Source: Bathymodiolus brooksi
Taxonomy: Eukaryota > Mollusca > Bivalvia > Mytilida > Modiolidae
DNA: 64,000 nt
Direction of reading: 5' to 3'
Assembly: GCA_963680875.1 (NCBI GenBank)
Contig: OY804579.1
Span: 78,419,095-78,483,094 of the forward strand
Every line of letters starts with the position of its first letter. Position 1 is the first letter of the stretch. The notes beneath the pieces are model-generated. The model was not told where the DNA came from, made no database searches, and saw only the letters and a program-made list of their open reading frames with translations. Shown piece after piece: positions 20,768 to 33,114 of the stretch. Position numbers and translations under genes: made by a program.

Positions 20768-21196
20768 ACGAGTTATTGATGATATCCACTGTGTTTTAGA
20801 CCAACATGCGTAGTTTGATTTTTATAGTGCTAGCTCACTGAAACAACAGTCGGGGTACATACACATCGCTCCTCGGACACATTATTCTGATTTCGAGCGA
20901 ACCAGTCTTTGCTCTAACTCATTATTGTGCATGCTTAGCGAGAAGCAATACACACAAATTATATATTCCTTGGTTTGAGTCGACCGGCGCTCGAAATCCC
21001 GATCAATCCCACACGAGGCGAGCACGTTAATCTCTGTGAATGTAAACAGTATAATATCATGGGTACTATGATCATCGACATTATACTGAATCTCAAATTA
21101 TCACTGTTAAATATTTTGCAATTTTGAATTTCATTATTGTTTTTGTATACCACAACTGACATATAGACATAGAGTAACACGACGAGTGCCACATGC

Positions 21197-21390
21197 GGAG
21201 CAGGAACTGTATATCCTTCCGAAGTATCTGAGTTCACCCCCGATTTGAGTGGGGTTCTTATTGCTCGATCTTAAGTTTCTGCAGTGTTCTGTAGATCATT
21301 GTTTGTCTTATTCTCCTGTTTATTTTGGTCATTTTCCTTCGATTTACGTCTTCTAATTACTTCATACTTTTCTTATGTAAATAAATATAT
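21197..21390 (+). repeat. Dispersed repeat R3, copy 4
   Basis: GAGCAGGAACTGTATATCCT, GTATCTGAGTTCACCCCC, GTTCTGTAGATCATTGTTTG, TTCGATTTACGTCTTCTAAT. The last phrase matches the start of the 74-bp unit at 13227. Confidence 0.6.
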
Positions 21391-21928
21391 GTTAACGCAT
21401 TTCACTTAAAATTAGAGCAAAGCAATATAGAAAACACTTGTGTTAAAAGTTAGCATATGTTTTATGCAATATGACAATATAATGTACAAACATTGAGAAC
21501 ATTAAGTGAAGGTGAATCAATACACCAATACGAGTCATAAATCGAGGGTCACACGATAATAAACCAAATACCCCAATCACAGATCATGAACAATAATGGT
21601 GAAAGAGAGAACAAATAATGTATGCGTGGCAGTGAAAAGGGGGGTGAGAGTCAGATGAAATTGCAATGTTTTTAACCTTTCCATGAAAAATGTGTTAAAA
21701 GGCTTACCTGACAAAATCCGAGATCAGTTGTCCAGACATCATACACAAAACAAAAGCACTTCAAATGTACACATTTTTGAATCACGGGAGATGAAATAGG
21801 TGTTCCTGTATACATAAAAACGACGCAGAGCTGTTCTTCAACGTTTGACACCAGCTCACAAAGTTTTCAGAGACAGGATGACCAAGAAGTGCATGCAATT
21901 TCATGTTTCCTCTCCGAAGCAGACGAAA
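21391..21928. other. Intergenic, no gene seen
   Basis: AT-rich with no exon or repeat I can support. Confidence 0.5.
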
Positions 21929-22022
21929 TGCAATACATCGGAACTCCTCGCGTCTTTCCCCAAGTGAACTTGTTTTTTCACTTGGGGAAAGGTGCGAGGA
22001 GTTCCGGATGATGTGTATTGCA
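21929..22022. repeat. Palindromic element
   Basis: Arms run from TGCAATACATCGGAACTCCT to CCCCAAGTGAA and back from TTCACTTGGGG to GTGTATTGCA, around a CTTGTTT spacer, with a few mismatches. It abuts the next MITE. Confidence 0.82.
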
Positions 22023-22057
22023 CACTAGAAAATGACGTCATCCATGTGGTGCATTTT

Positions 22058-22770
22058 GGGTGCATTTTTTTTATTCTGATCATGATCACGATCATTGATC
22101 ATGATCTTGACAACTGCATTTTTAAATACTGATCATGAATTGGATCAACGAATAAAACTATCATTGCATGAACCATGATCATTTCTGATCAAAGATGGCG
22201 GTCAATATATTTTATGCAACTACCTGAAAATAATTAAGTCAAAAATATGTCCTGAAAACATTTGTTTGACATAGCATGCTATGTTAATGAGACGGAAATG
22301 CGGTTCTCCTAACTTGGGAGCAATTTTCTGTTACATAACAACAAAAATGGCGGAACTGGAGCAGGAGATAACTTTGATCGGGGACTCAGGAGATCCACAA
22401 ATAACAATGTGGGTCTATAACATTTCCAAGTTCATTTAACACGATTTCAAAACAAGATTTACTAAGTCTAAAGTGACGTTGGAAATCTGTTAAAAAATAA
22501 CTTGATATGATATCTTTGGATGCGTATCTTTGCATTCCTGTGTTTTTGCAAGAAAGTTGGGATCATTGTCATGATGTCTGATATCAACCATTCTTCCTCT
22601 TGAATATACTGGGTTATTAATTGATTTTGAAGTTGTACAATTTACATTTTCAAGTGTGATCATAAAAATGTTCAAGTCTGATCATAAAAGTGATCATGAT
22701 CAAATTGAACATAATCATGATATAATGTTTTGACAATTTTGATCATGATTAGAATAAAAAAAATGCACCC
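22058..22770. mobile_element. MITE with 30-bp TIRs rich in GATC
   Basis: The left end (22058-22087, starting GGGTGCATTTTTTTTATTCT) and right end (22741-22770) are inverted copies, matching at 29 of 30 positions. Just inside each end are clusters of TGATCATGATC palindromes. About 713 bp, no transposase frame. Confidence 0.88.
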
Positions 22771-24104
22771 AATGATATTAGAATTTTCTTTGAAGTTTAT
22801 TTCAATTGAGAAGAATTGAAAGGGTTACAGATTTTCGAATTTCTTATTGAAATAATTTTTATTTTGTTTTTAAATACCACTTTGTTCTATAATTTCATAC
22901 TTCCGGTGAACAAATATTTAGTTATTAATAGGGGAGTATGACTAATTACCAAAAATCGTATAGCCTATAGTTAAAAGGGCTCCACCCTTTATTAAAATTG
23001 AGGAAACTCTGCGTTAAAGTAATATTAAGCCAGTTTTGGGTGAAGAACATTTTTCCCTGAAAATTCATTTTGAATACGGTGGTACCTTTACTAAGTTATT
23101 CATGCATGTTTCAAGTCGAAATAAGTTTCCAACAACTAGAAATCTGCAAATCCTTGTGCATGTTTTTCGTCCTCGCCAGTATTGTGGAGACTAATTAACT
23201 TTGTTGTTTTGTTCCGATGATTGCCGATCATTACCTCGTGAAGAACAATTTTGGTCCGATGATTGCCGATCAAAAAAATATAAACGGGTGTGTTCGATTT
23301 GCGTTTCAATTATCTCCCTTTTTGAAACCTGGCTGTCAAAAGTAGACATTTATTTTTAGGTTGATATGTTTTATTGATATATTTTGTAATGATAAGGCTA
23401 TTTGTAGTATATTTATCATATTTAAACAATGACAACATTCTTCAAATAAAATTTGTTAAGAAATTCGCAGAATTAAAATAATAACCATGCCATTGTCAAG
23501 GTGACGAATGTTTTATATAATATTTAATAGTTACATTTTTATCTTGTTCAAGGAACCATTGGCTATTAACAGTATGGCCTACTTAATATAACTTTTGTTT
23601 AAAATATAAAAAAAAGTATAACTTGATCCTGCTTCTATAGGAGTAGTACCCAATCTATTTTTTTTTGTGAATGGGAGACTAAATTTGGTTAATTTTCGGC
23701 TTTAAATTTTGATTAGCTTTCACCCCAGAATGCTTTAAAATTTAAACATTTTGTTAGCTGCTCACCACATCATGTTTTTCTGGGTTTATTTTTTACATTC
23801 GAACCTCCGTGCTACCTAGGTTATTTTTGATATTGTTATTTTACAGCCGTTTTTGCATCTATATTTTCTGCAGTATTTATTTGAAGCCTTTACAATTGTT
23901 GATTTTTATGTTCTGTTATATCATGCCTTTTGTTGACTATATAAAGTATTGAAAACTTATTAGCCTCAATTCCTATTGCCACAAGCTCGAATCCCAGTGG
24001 AACAAACCTGGATATGTCTAAATCTCATTTTGTATCCATCGTCAACTAATTCAATCACTTTCTGTAACAGGAGTGTTTGAATATGCTTCGCTTGGTGGTT
24101 GCCA
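22771..24104. other. Intergenic, no gene seen
   Basis: AT-rich. I see nothing to annotate before the LINE fragment. A minus-strand frame near 23966-24169 is unrecognised. Confidence 0.5.
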
Positions 24105-24806
24105 AGCAAAAAGCTCACAGACAAGAAAACCTTTAAAGAACAGATTTGCTTTGATTTAAATGGTAGCAAGATAAAGTGTGAAGAACATGTTAAACTTCTT
24201 GGTGTTACAATAGATTATGAATTAAATTTTGATAAGCATATATCAGAAATTTGTAAAAAATCTGCTCGTCAACTAAATGTTTTGAAAAGAATTGGTAGAT
24301 ATTTAAATAAGCTAGGTCGACTAACTGTTTACTATTCATTTATATTATCCAACTTCAATTATTGTCCTGTAACATGGCATTTTTGCAGTGAGAAAAATAC
24401 TAAGAAAATGGAAAAAATTCAAGAAAGGGCACTCAGGTTTATTTATAATGACTATGTTTTAAATTATGAAGAATTACTGGAAAAATCAAAAATGCCATCA
24501 CTTAAAGTTAGAAGATTAAGAAGTATAGCAATTGAAACGTTTAAAATTATACATAAAGAAAGCCCTATTTATTTACATGATTTAGTAAATATTAAAAAAC
24601 ATAATTATTCCTTTAGATACGAAAACACAGCTGATGTACCATCTGTAAAAACAACAAGGTATGGTCTGAAATCATTCCGTTATTTTTCAACCAAACTATG
24701 GAATGAGCTACCAAACCATATTAGATTAGAACAAAACTTAAATCAATTTTCAAAATTATTGAATACCTGGAATGGTGGCTCATGCCATTGTAGTGCTTGC
24801 GTGTAA
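24105..24806 (+). pseudogene. 5'-truncated LINE: reverse-transcriptase C-terminus
   Basis: About 233 codons encode the last part of a non-LTR retrotransposon polymerase, an enzyme that copies the element's RNA into DNA at the target. The signature segments are present: EEHVKLLGVTIDYELNFDKH, then FILSNFNYCPVTWHFCS, KIQERALRFIYNDY, LKSFRYFSTKLWNELP and a terminal NGGSCHCSACV. This order is typical of jockey/CR1-group elements in animals; a finer class cannot be given. The frame is intact to its own TAA, but the catalytic palm (YxDD) and endonuclease are absent, so this is a dead 5'-truncated insertion. Its start is where homology begins, just after TGGTTGCCAAGC. Confidence 0.85.
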
Positions 24807-24884
24807 ACAGTTTGTCTTGTTATGCTTTGTGTACTTAGTGCTATATAGTTTTAATAGTTTTAATATTACCCTATCCTGATCTGC

Positions 24885-25200
24885 TATTATGCTCTTAGAT
24901 TCAGTTCTGATTAATTTTATATGAAACTGTATTTATGTATGAATGAGTTTGCTTTTATGTATGTCTATATATGCATGAGCTTATGTGTTATGCTTTTAGA
25001 TTCAGTTCTGATAAATTTTATATGTAACTATTTATGTATGCACGAGATTGCTTTTATGTATGTCTATGTATACATGAGCTTATGCTTTTATGCTTTTAGA
25101 TTCAGTTCTGATTAATTTTATATGTAACTGTGTTTTATGTATGCATAAGTTTGCTTTTATGTATGACTATGTATACATGAGCTTATGTTTTATACAAATG
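24885..25200 (+). repeat. Tandem repeat in the LINE 3' region, about 100 bp x 3
   Basis: The phrase TTAGATTCAGTTCTGATTAA recurs at about 24895, 24995 and 25098, each followed by TTTATATG and TATGTATG...CATGAGCTTATG. It is probably part of the LINE 3' untranslated region. Confidence 0.8.
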
Positions 25201-26654
25201 TCTATGCATGCATGTTGTTTTAGTTGTTTTGCTTTGTGATGTCATGTAATATGTGCTTGTAAAGTTATGTTATACTTGTATGTGCTTTTTATGTAATAGT
25301 CGATTCAAAAGCTCACTAGAGCTTATGTTATGTGTTATAGATATTTCGACTTTAAATAAAACTTATTTGATATTTGACAGACACAGGATCAAAAGTTATA
25401 CTTTTTTATATTTCAAACATCAAAGTTATACTAAGTAGGCCATAAAATTAGAACTCTTAGTAGTACTAGAGGGTTCTTGGTAAATATTTGTTACTAGCTG
25501 AAAAAATTTGCAACGCTTTATTTCATTTCATTTCGTATTATTGTTTTACATATATATTATCATGCTCCGCTGTTATTATCATAATTGTATATGTATTTTC
25601 ATTGATGTATTGAATAATTGTATATTATATGTATATTTCTATAAGCAGCATTGCTTTTGAATAAAAGAATTTGAACATATATCATATAATGTTCTATTAA
25701 TATGCAATTTGCATTTACCCTATGTACACAATTAATGTGATTAATATTTTAACACCTCCTAATTAACCTTTTGTAGAGAAAACAGAATTGTTTATTTAAT
25801 GATTAGAAACAGGTGTCAATTGTTGACAGAAATATTAAACCATTTCATTGCCCCCAGGCAGGGATTAAAACATACTTGAATAAGATTTCTTCTCTTTTAC
25901 CAACCTTAAGAATTAATCGAAGTGAATTCAATTTTAGAAGTGAACTCTTTTTAACAGAATTTGTCCTTTTAAAGTTGAACTCTAATGAATTAACATACAA
26001 GTTTACTAGTATGCAATGGACACAAATATTCTAGATCATTTTGAATTACCTAAAGACACCACTGGAAATTTCAAAGTAAAATGCAGAGAATGCTCAACAT
26101 AAATATCTTGGGGACCACACATTCGAAAAACTGATGATGATAAAGTGCAATTGTGATTTGTAGATAACTGATTCATTCTTTTTTTGTATATGTGTTTTGC
26201 AACTTTTTTGATTTATTAATATGAAACTGAAATTCTTAATGCTTTATTTAGAGTATGTTTATCACAGAATAATCCATAGTACTTTCATAGTCCCTGTTAT
26301 TCTTTTCATTTAAAAAATTGAACAAGAGCCCAATGTAATTTTTCACCAAAGTAATGTGTAATTTAATTAATTACATTTCAAATGTAATGTCATTTAATTA
26401 ATTACATTTAAAAAATCAGTGTAATGGTAATGTAATTTAGGTTTTTGTATTGTAATGGTAATTTAGTTAATTACATTTGCAATGTAATGACCCCAACCCT
26501 GGTGACATTTAACTTCTTTTTAATATTTGTAGATCAGTGATGGATTTGTTTATTGCATTGTAATATAATGTTGATTTGATGGCTTTAATTTTAGGTATTA
26601 CAATAGTTAAAGCGACTTGATCTTGTATTGTGAATTCCAGTCCCAATTGTGTTA
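25201..26654. other. Intergenic, with a GTAATTAATTAC repeat fragment
   Basis: No gene. At about 26335-26505 there is a run of TAATTAATTACATTT palindromic phrases ending AATGACCCCAACCCTGG, the kind of end seen in dispersed DNA-transposon fragments in many animals. Confidence 0.5.
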
Positions 26655-26805
26655 AGAGTGAGGGTGTTTAATGCCACTTTCAGCAGTAGTTCAGTTATAT
26701 CATCATCATGGCAGTCAATTATATTGATGGAGGAAACCGGAGTATCTGGAGAAAACCACAGACCTGCCACAAGTCACTAACAAAATATCACATGATGTTG
26801 TACCA
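26655..26805 (-). mobile_element. SINE family 1, truncated
   Basis: GGTGTTTAATGCCACTTTC to GCCACAAGTCACTAACAAA; the head is lost. Confidence 0.72.
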
Positions 26806-28485
26806 TACGATCACGACCATGATGCCAAGATGTAAAAGTAGGCCTGAAATCAAAATTTTCTAAATGGTTCTGTTCTATATTTACTTTAGGGAGATTGGTG
26901 ACTACCCTAGTGAATTTTGAAAAAGGAAGGGGGGGGGGGGGATCAATCATCAGAACCAATTAGTGGATCTGTGATTTACGAACAAAAATTCATCACTTTA
27001 ATTAAATAACAAAACAAACAGTTTAACAATTTTATTATCACCGAATACAAACTGCAGGCTTGCCTAGCACACATCTTGCATAACAAAATAATTGTTAAAT
27101 ATTATTAACTAATGCAGATACAGAACATAGAATATATTTAACAGAAAATCACAAAAAACATTATTTGTATATTGTTATTTTACATACAAACTTGTCAAAC
27201 AAGCATAAAATGAAAATAAGATATAATAGAACAGCCAAGAGGATAAATAGAACAGACCCTAGGATAAAAACTGTGACTGATCACTTGGTTTGCAATCACA
27301 ATTTAGCTTTAAATTGTCTATGTAATTTCATAATATTTTATAATGTGTAGCATCATGTAAATCTAGTTCAAACTTTATCCAATTAAGAACAAAGCATTTT
27401 TTTGTCTTCTTATGTTCATTATTTTGAACAAATTGATGTATATTCGACTGTATTTGGAAATAATATAAATGTTCATTTCTAATTAAATAAGAATATTAAT
27501 TGTGCATTACGGTGCAAAAAATCCAAATAACCAACATTGGGTTTTTACTCAGATCTGGGTTTGATGAATGAGAAATTACAAATATTGCCATTTTATATTA
27601 CTAATGATGAGTGAAAAAGACTTTGGACCAATTTTTAGATATTCAATAAAACTAAAGATTTTACACAGAGAGAAAAAATATGAAAAACAAAATAATATCA
27701 AGCTGCCAAAAGAATTCTACTTATAAATTGGATAAAATCGGAACACCAGACGTAAAATCTAGATCTAACATATGCAGTGCAGTATTTGTCTTAATTTTTT
27801 AACCTACTTGCCCGAAATCCAAATTCAGTAAAAATGTATATCCTTTAATAATTTTCACTTGATCGAATCCAGTTTTACTAGTCCCTGGCTTCAGGCAAGT
27901 GGGTTAGCGCGAAGACTGCATATGTGGTCATTTACACCTGGTAGATATATCTATAATGAAGCTACAATTCAGTATTTGTAAACCCAAATCACTTGATAGA
28001 ACAATGTATAAGAAGAACAGATTACAAGTCAGTATCTGGTGGGAATTACCTACACCTTCACGAAATGAAATAATAATTTCACTACTAACATCTAAAAAAA
28101 TATATACTCATATAGTTAATTTATCACTAAATATAACAATCATTATATTATATATAAATAAACTATTAAACTTAAAACTAATAATAATAATCATTTTAAC
28201 AATTAATTTTGACATAAACAAACAAAAAAAGAAATATTCCACTTTTAAGCATACCTGCCAACTTAATACAATTTAGGCATTACCAACAAAATTTTGTCCC
28301 ATATATGCTCATGGTTCACACAATAAGTTATGAGAATTTATATATTTAAAAAATATTCTTGATCACACTTTTAAGAAGAAAAAATTACGGGAGGAAAATT
28401 GATCTCTAGTAATACAGTAACAATACATTTTTGTGTAAATTAATAAAAAAAAGAATAAAGTGCATTACATTGTACCAAACTGAAG
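26806..28485. other. Intergenic, no gene seen
   Basis: Strongly AT-rich. The 106-codon frame at 27956 is low-complexity (Ile/Asn/Lys runs) with no domain. A 12-base G-run sits at about 26930-26941. Confidence 0.55.
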
Positions 28486-28570
28486 GTTAGGGTTATGGTG
28501 TTTAACACCACTTTCAACAATATTTCAGTTATACCGTGGAGGAAACAGGAGTACCATGAGAAAATCACCA
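28486..28570 (-). mobile_element. SINE family 1, short 3' fragment
   Basis: GGTTAGGGTTATGGTGTTTA at the tail, then body to GGAGTACCATGAGAAAATCACC. Confidence 0.7.
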
Positions 28571-29153
28571 AAAATAAATTTTAAGTATTGTTGTTTTATT
28601 GGGAACTCTTTTAAATTATTTTGGATTGGATAGTTTTATAAGTGGCTGAGCATCTGTACACGTTTTCAAATAATTCTATTTCAATTTGTATATCCCATAT
28701 TGCTGCTTTCTTGCACCTCATTGGACTAAACAAGCAAAATTTTTACTCATCGATAATTCCATTCTGCAAAGGCATATTCATATGCCTTTGTATCACATTT
28801 TGAATTTCAATTTTTTTTTAAATAAGAAAATAAAACTCATTTTGAAAGCAACAGAGCACGACATTTCATCAAATCAAGTAAAAAAATACATAAAAAAAGC
28901 AAAATAAATCAGTGTAAATGCACAGTTGGGAAAATAAATTTTCATAGATCATGGGAAATGCTATAAAAGAAAACCTGAGAGAATCAATATCGCTGTTGAG
29001 ATTTTCAAAAGTTGGCAAGTATGGTTTATATAAATAATAAAACAAATACATCATCAAAGACATTACAGAAAATCAAAGTCTTAACACAAATTTATACTTT
29101 AACTTACAAAAGACAAATCTGTTTACTTGAATTTAATGCATTATTTTCAAAAG

Positions 29154-29256
29154 GGGGTTAGGGCTATGGTGTTTAATGCCACTTTCAACAATATTTCAGT
29201 TATATCGTGGCAGTCAGTTTTATTGGTGGAGAAAACCGGGAGTACTTGGAGAAATG
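29154..29256 (-). mobile_element. SINE family 1, short 3' fragment
   Basis: GGGGGTTAGGGCTATGG tail, body to GGGAGTACTTGGAG. Confidence 0.7.
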
Positions 29257-29765
29257 TATTATTTTCGAAAGGAATTATGTTGTAATAATAAGATTTTGTA
29301 TTTCTAAGATGTCTTGTTTATGAAAAAAAAAATAAATGAACCATTTCCTATACCCACTGATATCAAATTTATATATAAAACAAAAATATATAAACTATAT
29401 ACTCCAGTATGGACAGTATCACAAAATACAAAGTTTATGTTGTACTAGGTTTACATATACACCTATTTATTGTCCAAATAGCCAGTAAATAAGTGTTTTA
29501 TTATACCAAAGGCAATCTAGGAAATCTGAGAAAATATAGCTATTAAAAAGACACAAATAGAAGTTCTTAATAGTAATATTAAGAAAAAATATCAACAATA
29601 AACATGTTTTAACAACAATTCTAACCCGTTTAAAGTTTCAGCAGATGCCATTTTATCGTCTGGTGAACAAATAATCGTATCTCTCGGGCACGTAGGTGCA
29701 TGTACGTTAAAACACGAAAGATTCGAACCATAAAAGTGTGGGAAAACGTATGCTGTTTGAACTGA
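29257..29765. other. Intergenic, no gene seen
   Basis: AT-rich with no supported feature. Confidence 0.5.
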
Positions 29766-29817
29766 ACTATTTCCCTAGGGAAATAGTCATCAAGACTATT
29801 TCCCTAGGGATAATAGT
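29766..29817. repeat. Two tandem palindromes with a TTTCCCTAGGGAAA core
   Basis: A perfect 22-bp palindrome at 29766-29787 is repeated with one inserted base at 29795-29817, each ending in AATAGTCAT. Confidence 0.85.
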
Positions 29818-29959
29818 CATGATCAGTCATCAAAACTATTTAAACAAAATCAGCAATTGGATTTTTATGTGCAAAATAGTAATTTTATCTGCATTTAATT
29901 TTATATAGAAAATATATATTGAGGTATAATAAATGTTACTATTGACCGATATATTGCAA

Positions 29960-30455
29960 CAAAACAAGCTGTTATATGTATGGATTTCAACTGAATATAA
30001 AATATAGACAAAACAAAACTTGCAAGCTGTCATATGTATGCATTTCAACTAAATATAAAATTGGAACTTAAATAGGCAAATATAGAAAAAAATACTTTCA
30101 AGCTCTTATATACATATATATACGTCTGAAAATTAAACCAAACAGTGTTAGAATTAGATTTTAGGGCTGTCAAATTTTTGTTCTTCCCTTGACGGGATTT
30201 GAATCCACACCATTGATACACTGCAGCACCATTCGCTTAGCCTTACGTCCAGCGCCCTAGACCACTCGACCACATCCACTCCCTATATATATATATGGAT
30301 TTCAACTAAATATAAAATTGAGACTTTAGAAGCAAATATTGACAAAACAAAACTTGCAAACTGTTATATACATGTATGGATTTCAACTAAATATAAAATT
30401 GGGACTTACATAGGCAAATATAGAAAGAAAAAACCTTGCAAGCTCTTATATAACA
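29960..30455. repeat. Interrupted tandem repeat around GGATTTCAACTAAATATAAA
   Basis: Four copies of a unit with ATGGATTTCAACTAAATAT, GGCAAATATAGA and TTGCAAGCTCTTATAT. The tRNA-like element at 30188-30282 splits the array between the second and third copies. Confidence 0.75.
30188..30282 (-). mobile_element. tRNA(Leu/Ser)-like SINE head
   Basis: On the minus strand, GTGGTCGAGTGGTCTAGGGC is an A-box region and GGATTCAAATCC a B-box. A long variable-arm-like segment lies between them, as in class II tRNAs. The acceptor ends do not pair convincingly and the anticodon is unclear, so I call it tRNA-derived and not a working tRNA. It is flanked by ATATATATA on both sides. Confidence 0.6.
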
Positions 30456-31540
30456 ATGTGTTTGTATATTAGCAGTGATGATTCAATACATTCATTTTAA
30501 AATATTTCATACATAATTGCATAGTATTTATAAGGGAAATGCTATTATCCCCTTTTAACCTAAATAATATAACAATTCATTCAATACAAAAAATAAGCAT
30601 TTAAAATAAAAAAAGATTTTGATTTATTCCCCCCAATTTGAATTTTTTTGTCAGTGTCTTTTCTTAAATATTGAACAAGATAGCGGCATTATAAAGAAGC
30701 AGAAAGCTTCTAAATTTGAATGAAATATATCCCGACATGAGACCATACATGGATGATGTTAAATGTTTGCTGCATTGTTGGATAAATTATTTTTTTTAAT
30801 AAAGATCTCAAAAACATAATGTTAATTAAATTGATGTGTTCTTCATTCTATCCATGCTGCACTAAAGCCATCGTCAATCAAATCTGGATTGATTAATTGA
30901 TGTTTAATGGCAATATCAGCAGTATTTCAGCTATTTTGTGGTTTAAAATCTGGATGTACACACTAGCATATACATTTTTGTACTTTGAGACTATATTGCA
31001 GTTATCTGTCTAATTGAATTTTCGTTATATGTTCTCTGTAAATAAGCAGATCAGGGCAATATATTTATAAATATCTGATATTCCAGAAAACAAACCTTTG
31101 AAAAAGTCATGATATTTATAATATTTTCTTAAAAAAAATATTTTTAGAATAGTGAAAAAAAAAAAAAATAAAGGACAAAGGATACACTTTGGCTTTGTGG
31201 AGAAAAATAATATCTAAAAAAATATACTTTTAATTTTAATGAATTGAATAACAAAATTAGCCACATCAAATAGATATCAACCATGTATATTATCTTTAAA
31301 TATGTTGTATCGTTGATTTAATATATTGATTGATTGGTTGGTGTTGAATACATACTTGATAATATTTCAGCTATATTGGCTTCAGTGTGATGTAACTAAC
31401 AACATACTGCATTTTGCTCCAATCCAATTATACTACAGAATACAGAATGGGCTGTCATAGATGTAACTAAAAAAGTTCTTTTTGATGTGAAAGGGTGTGG
31501 GGGTGTATCACCAATAATGGTTATTATCTTATTCAAAGAT
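30456..31540. other. Intergenic, no gene seen
   Basis: AT-rich. Faint SINE-tail traces occur at about 30900-30945 and 31337-31380 (AATATTTCAGCTAT). Nothing else is seen. Confidence 0.5.
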
Positions 31541-31550
31541 TTTATTTATT
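31541..31550 (-). terminator. FOXRED2: Likely FOXRED2 poly(A) signal
   Basis: AATAAATAAA on the minus strand about 110 bases after the stop codon. A nearer AATAAA at 31629-31634 is only about 25 bases past the stop. Confidence 0.45.
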
Positions 31551-31658
31551 TGTAAAAGGTTGATATCTATTTGACATGGCTACAATTAGATTTTTCACTA
31601 CATGCTCTAGAATCTGAAAGACTTTTTTTTTATTTGACCTCTCCCTTTAACCCCTCTG

Positions 31659-31957
31659 CTAAATCTCTCTAACATTCTCTGAAAGACTTATCAACTCTGG
31701 TGTTCCTTTTAATCCTTTTCCCTCCATAAATTCTTCTTGACATGAAAATGGTGCAGTTTGAAAGAGAAGTCTCTTCTCCATACAGTCTTCTGCGAAGAAA
31801 TGTTGCAAATTTTGTCCAATGGCGCCCTCTAAAAATCTGCGTAATGGAAGAATATGACTAACTGGTCCGTCCCACGCAGTCAAAAAATCTTCAACAACAT
31901 GGTGGATCAGCTTAGGTCTTGGTAAAACATCTAAACTTTTTGTTTTCATTGCTTTTT
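31659..31957 (-). CDS. FOXRED2: FOXRED2 last coding exon
   Basis: The acceptor TTTCATTTCTAG is followed by KAMKTKSLDVLPRPKLIHHV, VEDFLTAWDGPVSHILPLRR and FLEGAIG, then a less conserved tail ending SLSENVREI and a TAG. Vertebrate homologues continue for some tens of residues and end in a KEEL-type signal. Neither is present here, nor is a good donor visible before the stop. Confidence 0.88.
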
Positions 31958-32091
31958 CTAGAAATGAAAGAATAATAAAACAATCTTTTGAAGACAAAAT
32001 TATTTTATACAATAAAAGATAACATATATTAATGTTAAATTATGTCTTGCAGTCATTGCCATCTTGTATTTTTTATCAACAAAAACATAGG

Positions 32092-32335
32092 GGCTGGTCG
32101 TGATTGTATGGAAGTTGGATTTACAACTACCTATGCAACCAGTGCCTATCACCACTAAAGTTGTAAGTTCGAACTCCTTCATGGCGAGGTGTATGCAATA
32201 CCACATTATGTGATAAAGTTTGTCAGTGACTTGGGGCAGGTAGATGGTTTTCTCTGGTTTCCTCCACCAATAAAATTGACTTCCACGATATAACTGAAAT
32301 AGTGTTGAAGTGGTGTTAAACACCATAGCCCCAAC
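32092..32335 (+). mobile_element. SINE family 1, near full length
   Basis: Head GGTCGTGATTGTATGGAAGT, TGGATTTACAACTACCTATG, B-box AAGTTCGAACTCC, body, and tail GTTAAACACCATAGCCCC. In the last FOXRED2 intron, opposite to the gene. Confidence 0.85.
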
Positions 32336-33114
32336 AAAATCTTGCTGAGGACCAGAAGGTAAAATTCCAGCAATGTGTCCTTTCAAGTGGTTTAGTTATT
32401 TAAGAAAGGAACACAAAAGTCTATTAAGTAACAGTATCACAATACTTCAAATAACCACTTTGGTCTATTAAGCTAAAAATTGTACTGATATTATTTAAAG
32501 ATTTAGCTTATTTTAAAATTCAAATGGAATGTATACATATAGTCTCAAATCTTCACGTACTGTTGTACATCATGTCAGAAATTTCTACCATCATTTTGTC
32601 CGTATCATGTATGTATGTTTTAACACGTGCATAAGTATTGATTTTTACTTTGTAATTTTTTTTTATTTATTCTACAAAATTTTCTTTAATGAGGTATTAT
32701 TATATGAATATTACCAAGCTTATATTCAATAATTATCAGGAAACTTTGAGAAAAAAGGTAACTTGCATTTGATTACATCATTTTCATACGTAATATGGCA
32801 ATACAGAATCACAGAATCGTGTTTTCGAAATTACAAAATTGTCAACAAAACAAATTTTCAAGGAAATCTATAAATACCACATAACTGATTATGAGCAATA
32901 ATAAAAAAAAAATCTTATATTATTTTGTTGTAAAAGCTGATCGGCAACATGATAAAATGTTGAATTGTTATTGTGAATAGTACAACGTTTAAATGGATAT
33001 TGTTTCTTTAAAAAAAATTAGTGATACCCTGTACAAAGGATGGTTGGGTGTTTTGCCGGTTTCGAGGGTTCTCCCTACACTCAAGGTGTCCCCACATTAA
33101 ACTCTTTGAAATTT

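Noticed and set aside
24889..25115. Frame with repeated CMNEFAFMYVYICMSL
   Set aside because: A translation of the tandem LINE 3' region, beyond the polymerase stop codon.
27956..28276. 106-codon plus-strand frame
   Set aside because: Low-complexity Ile/Asn/Lys sequence from AT-rich DNA with no recognisable domain.
30188..30282. Functional tRNA(Leu) gene
   Set aside because: A and B boxes are good, but acceptor-stem pairing and anticodon are not convincing and it sits inside repeated sequence.
32000..32386. 128-codon minus-strand frame upstream of the last FOXRED2 exon
   Set aside because: It runs through a SINE on the opposite strand; the real exon begins at 31957 after a TTTCTAG acceptor.
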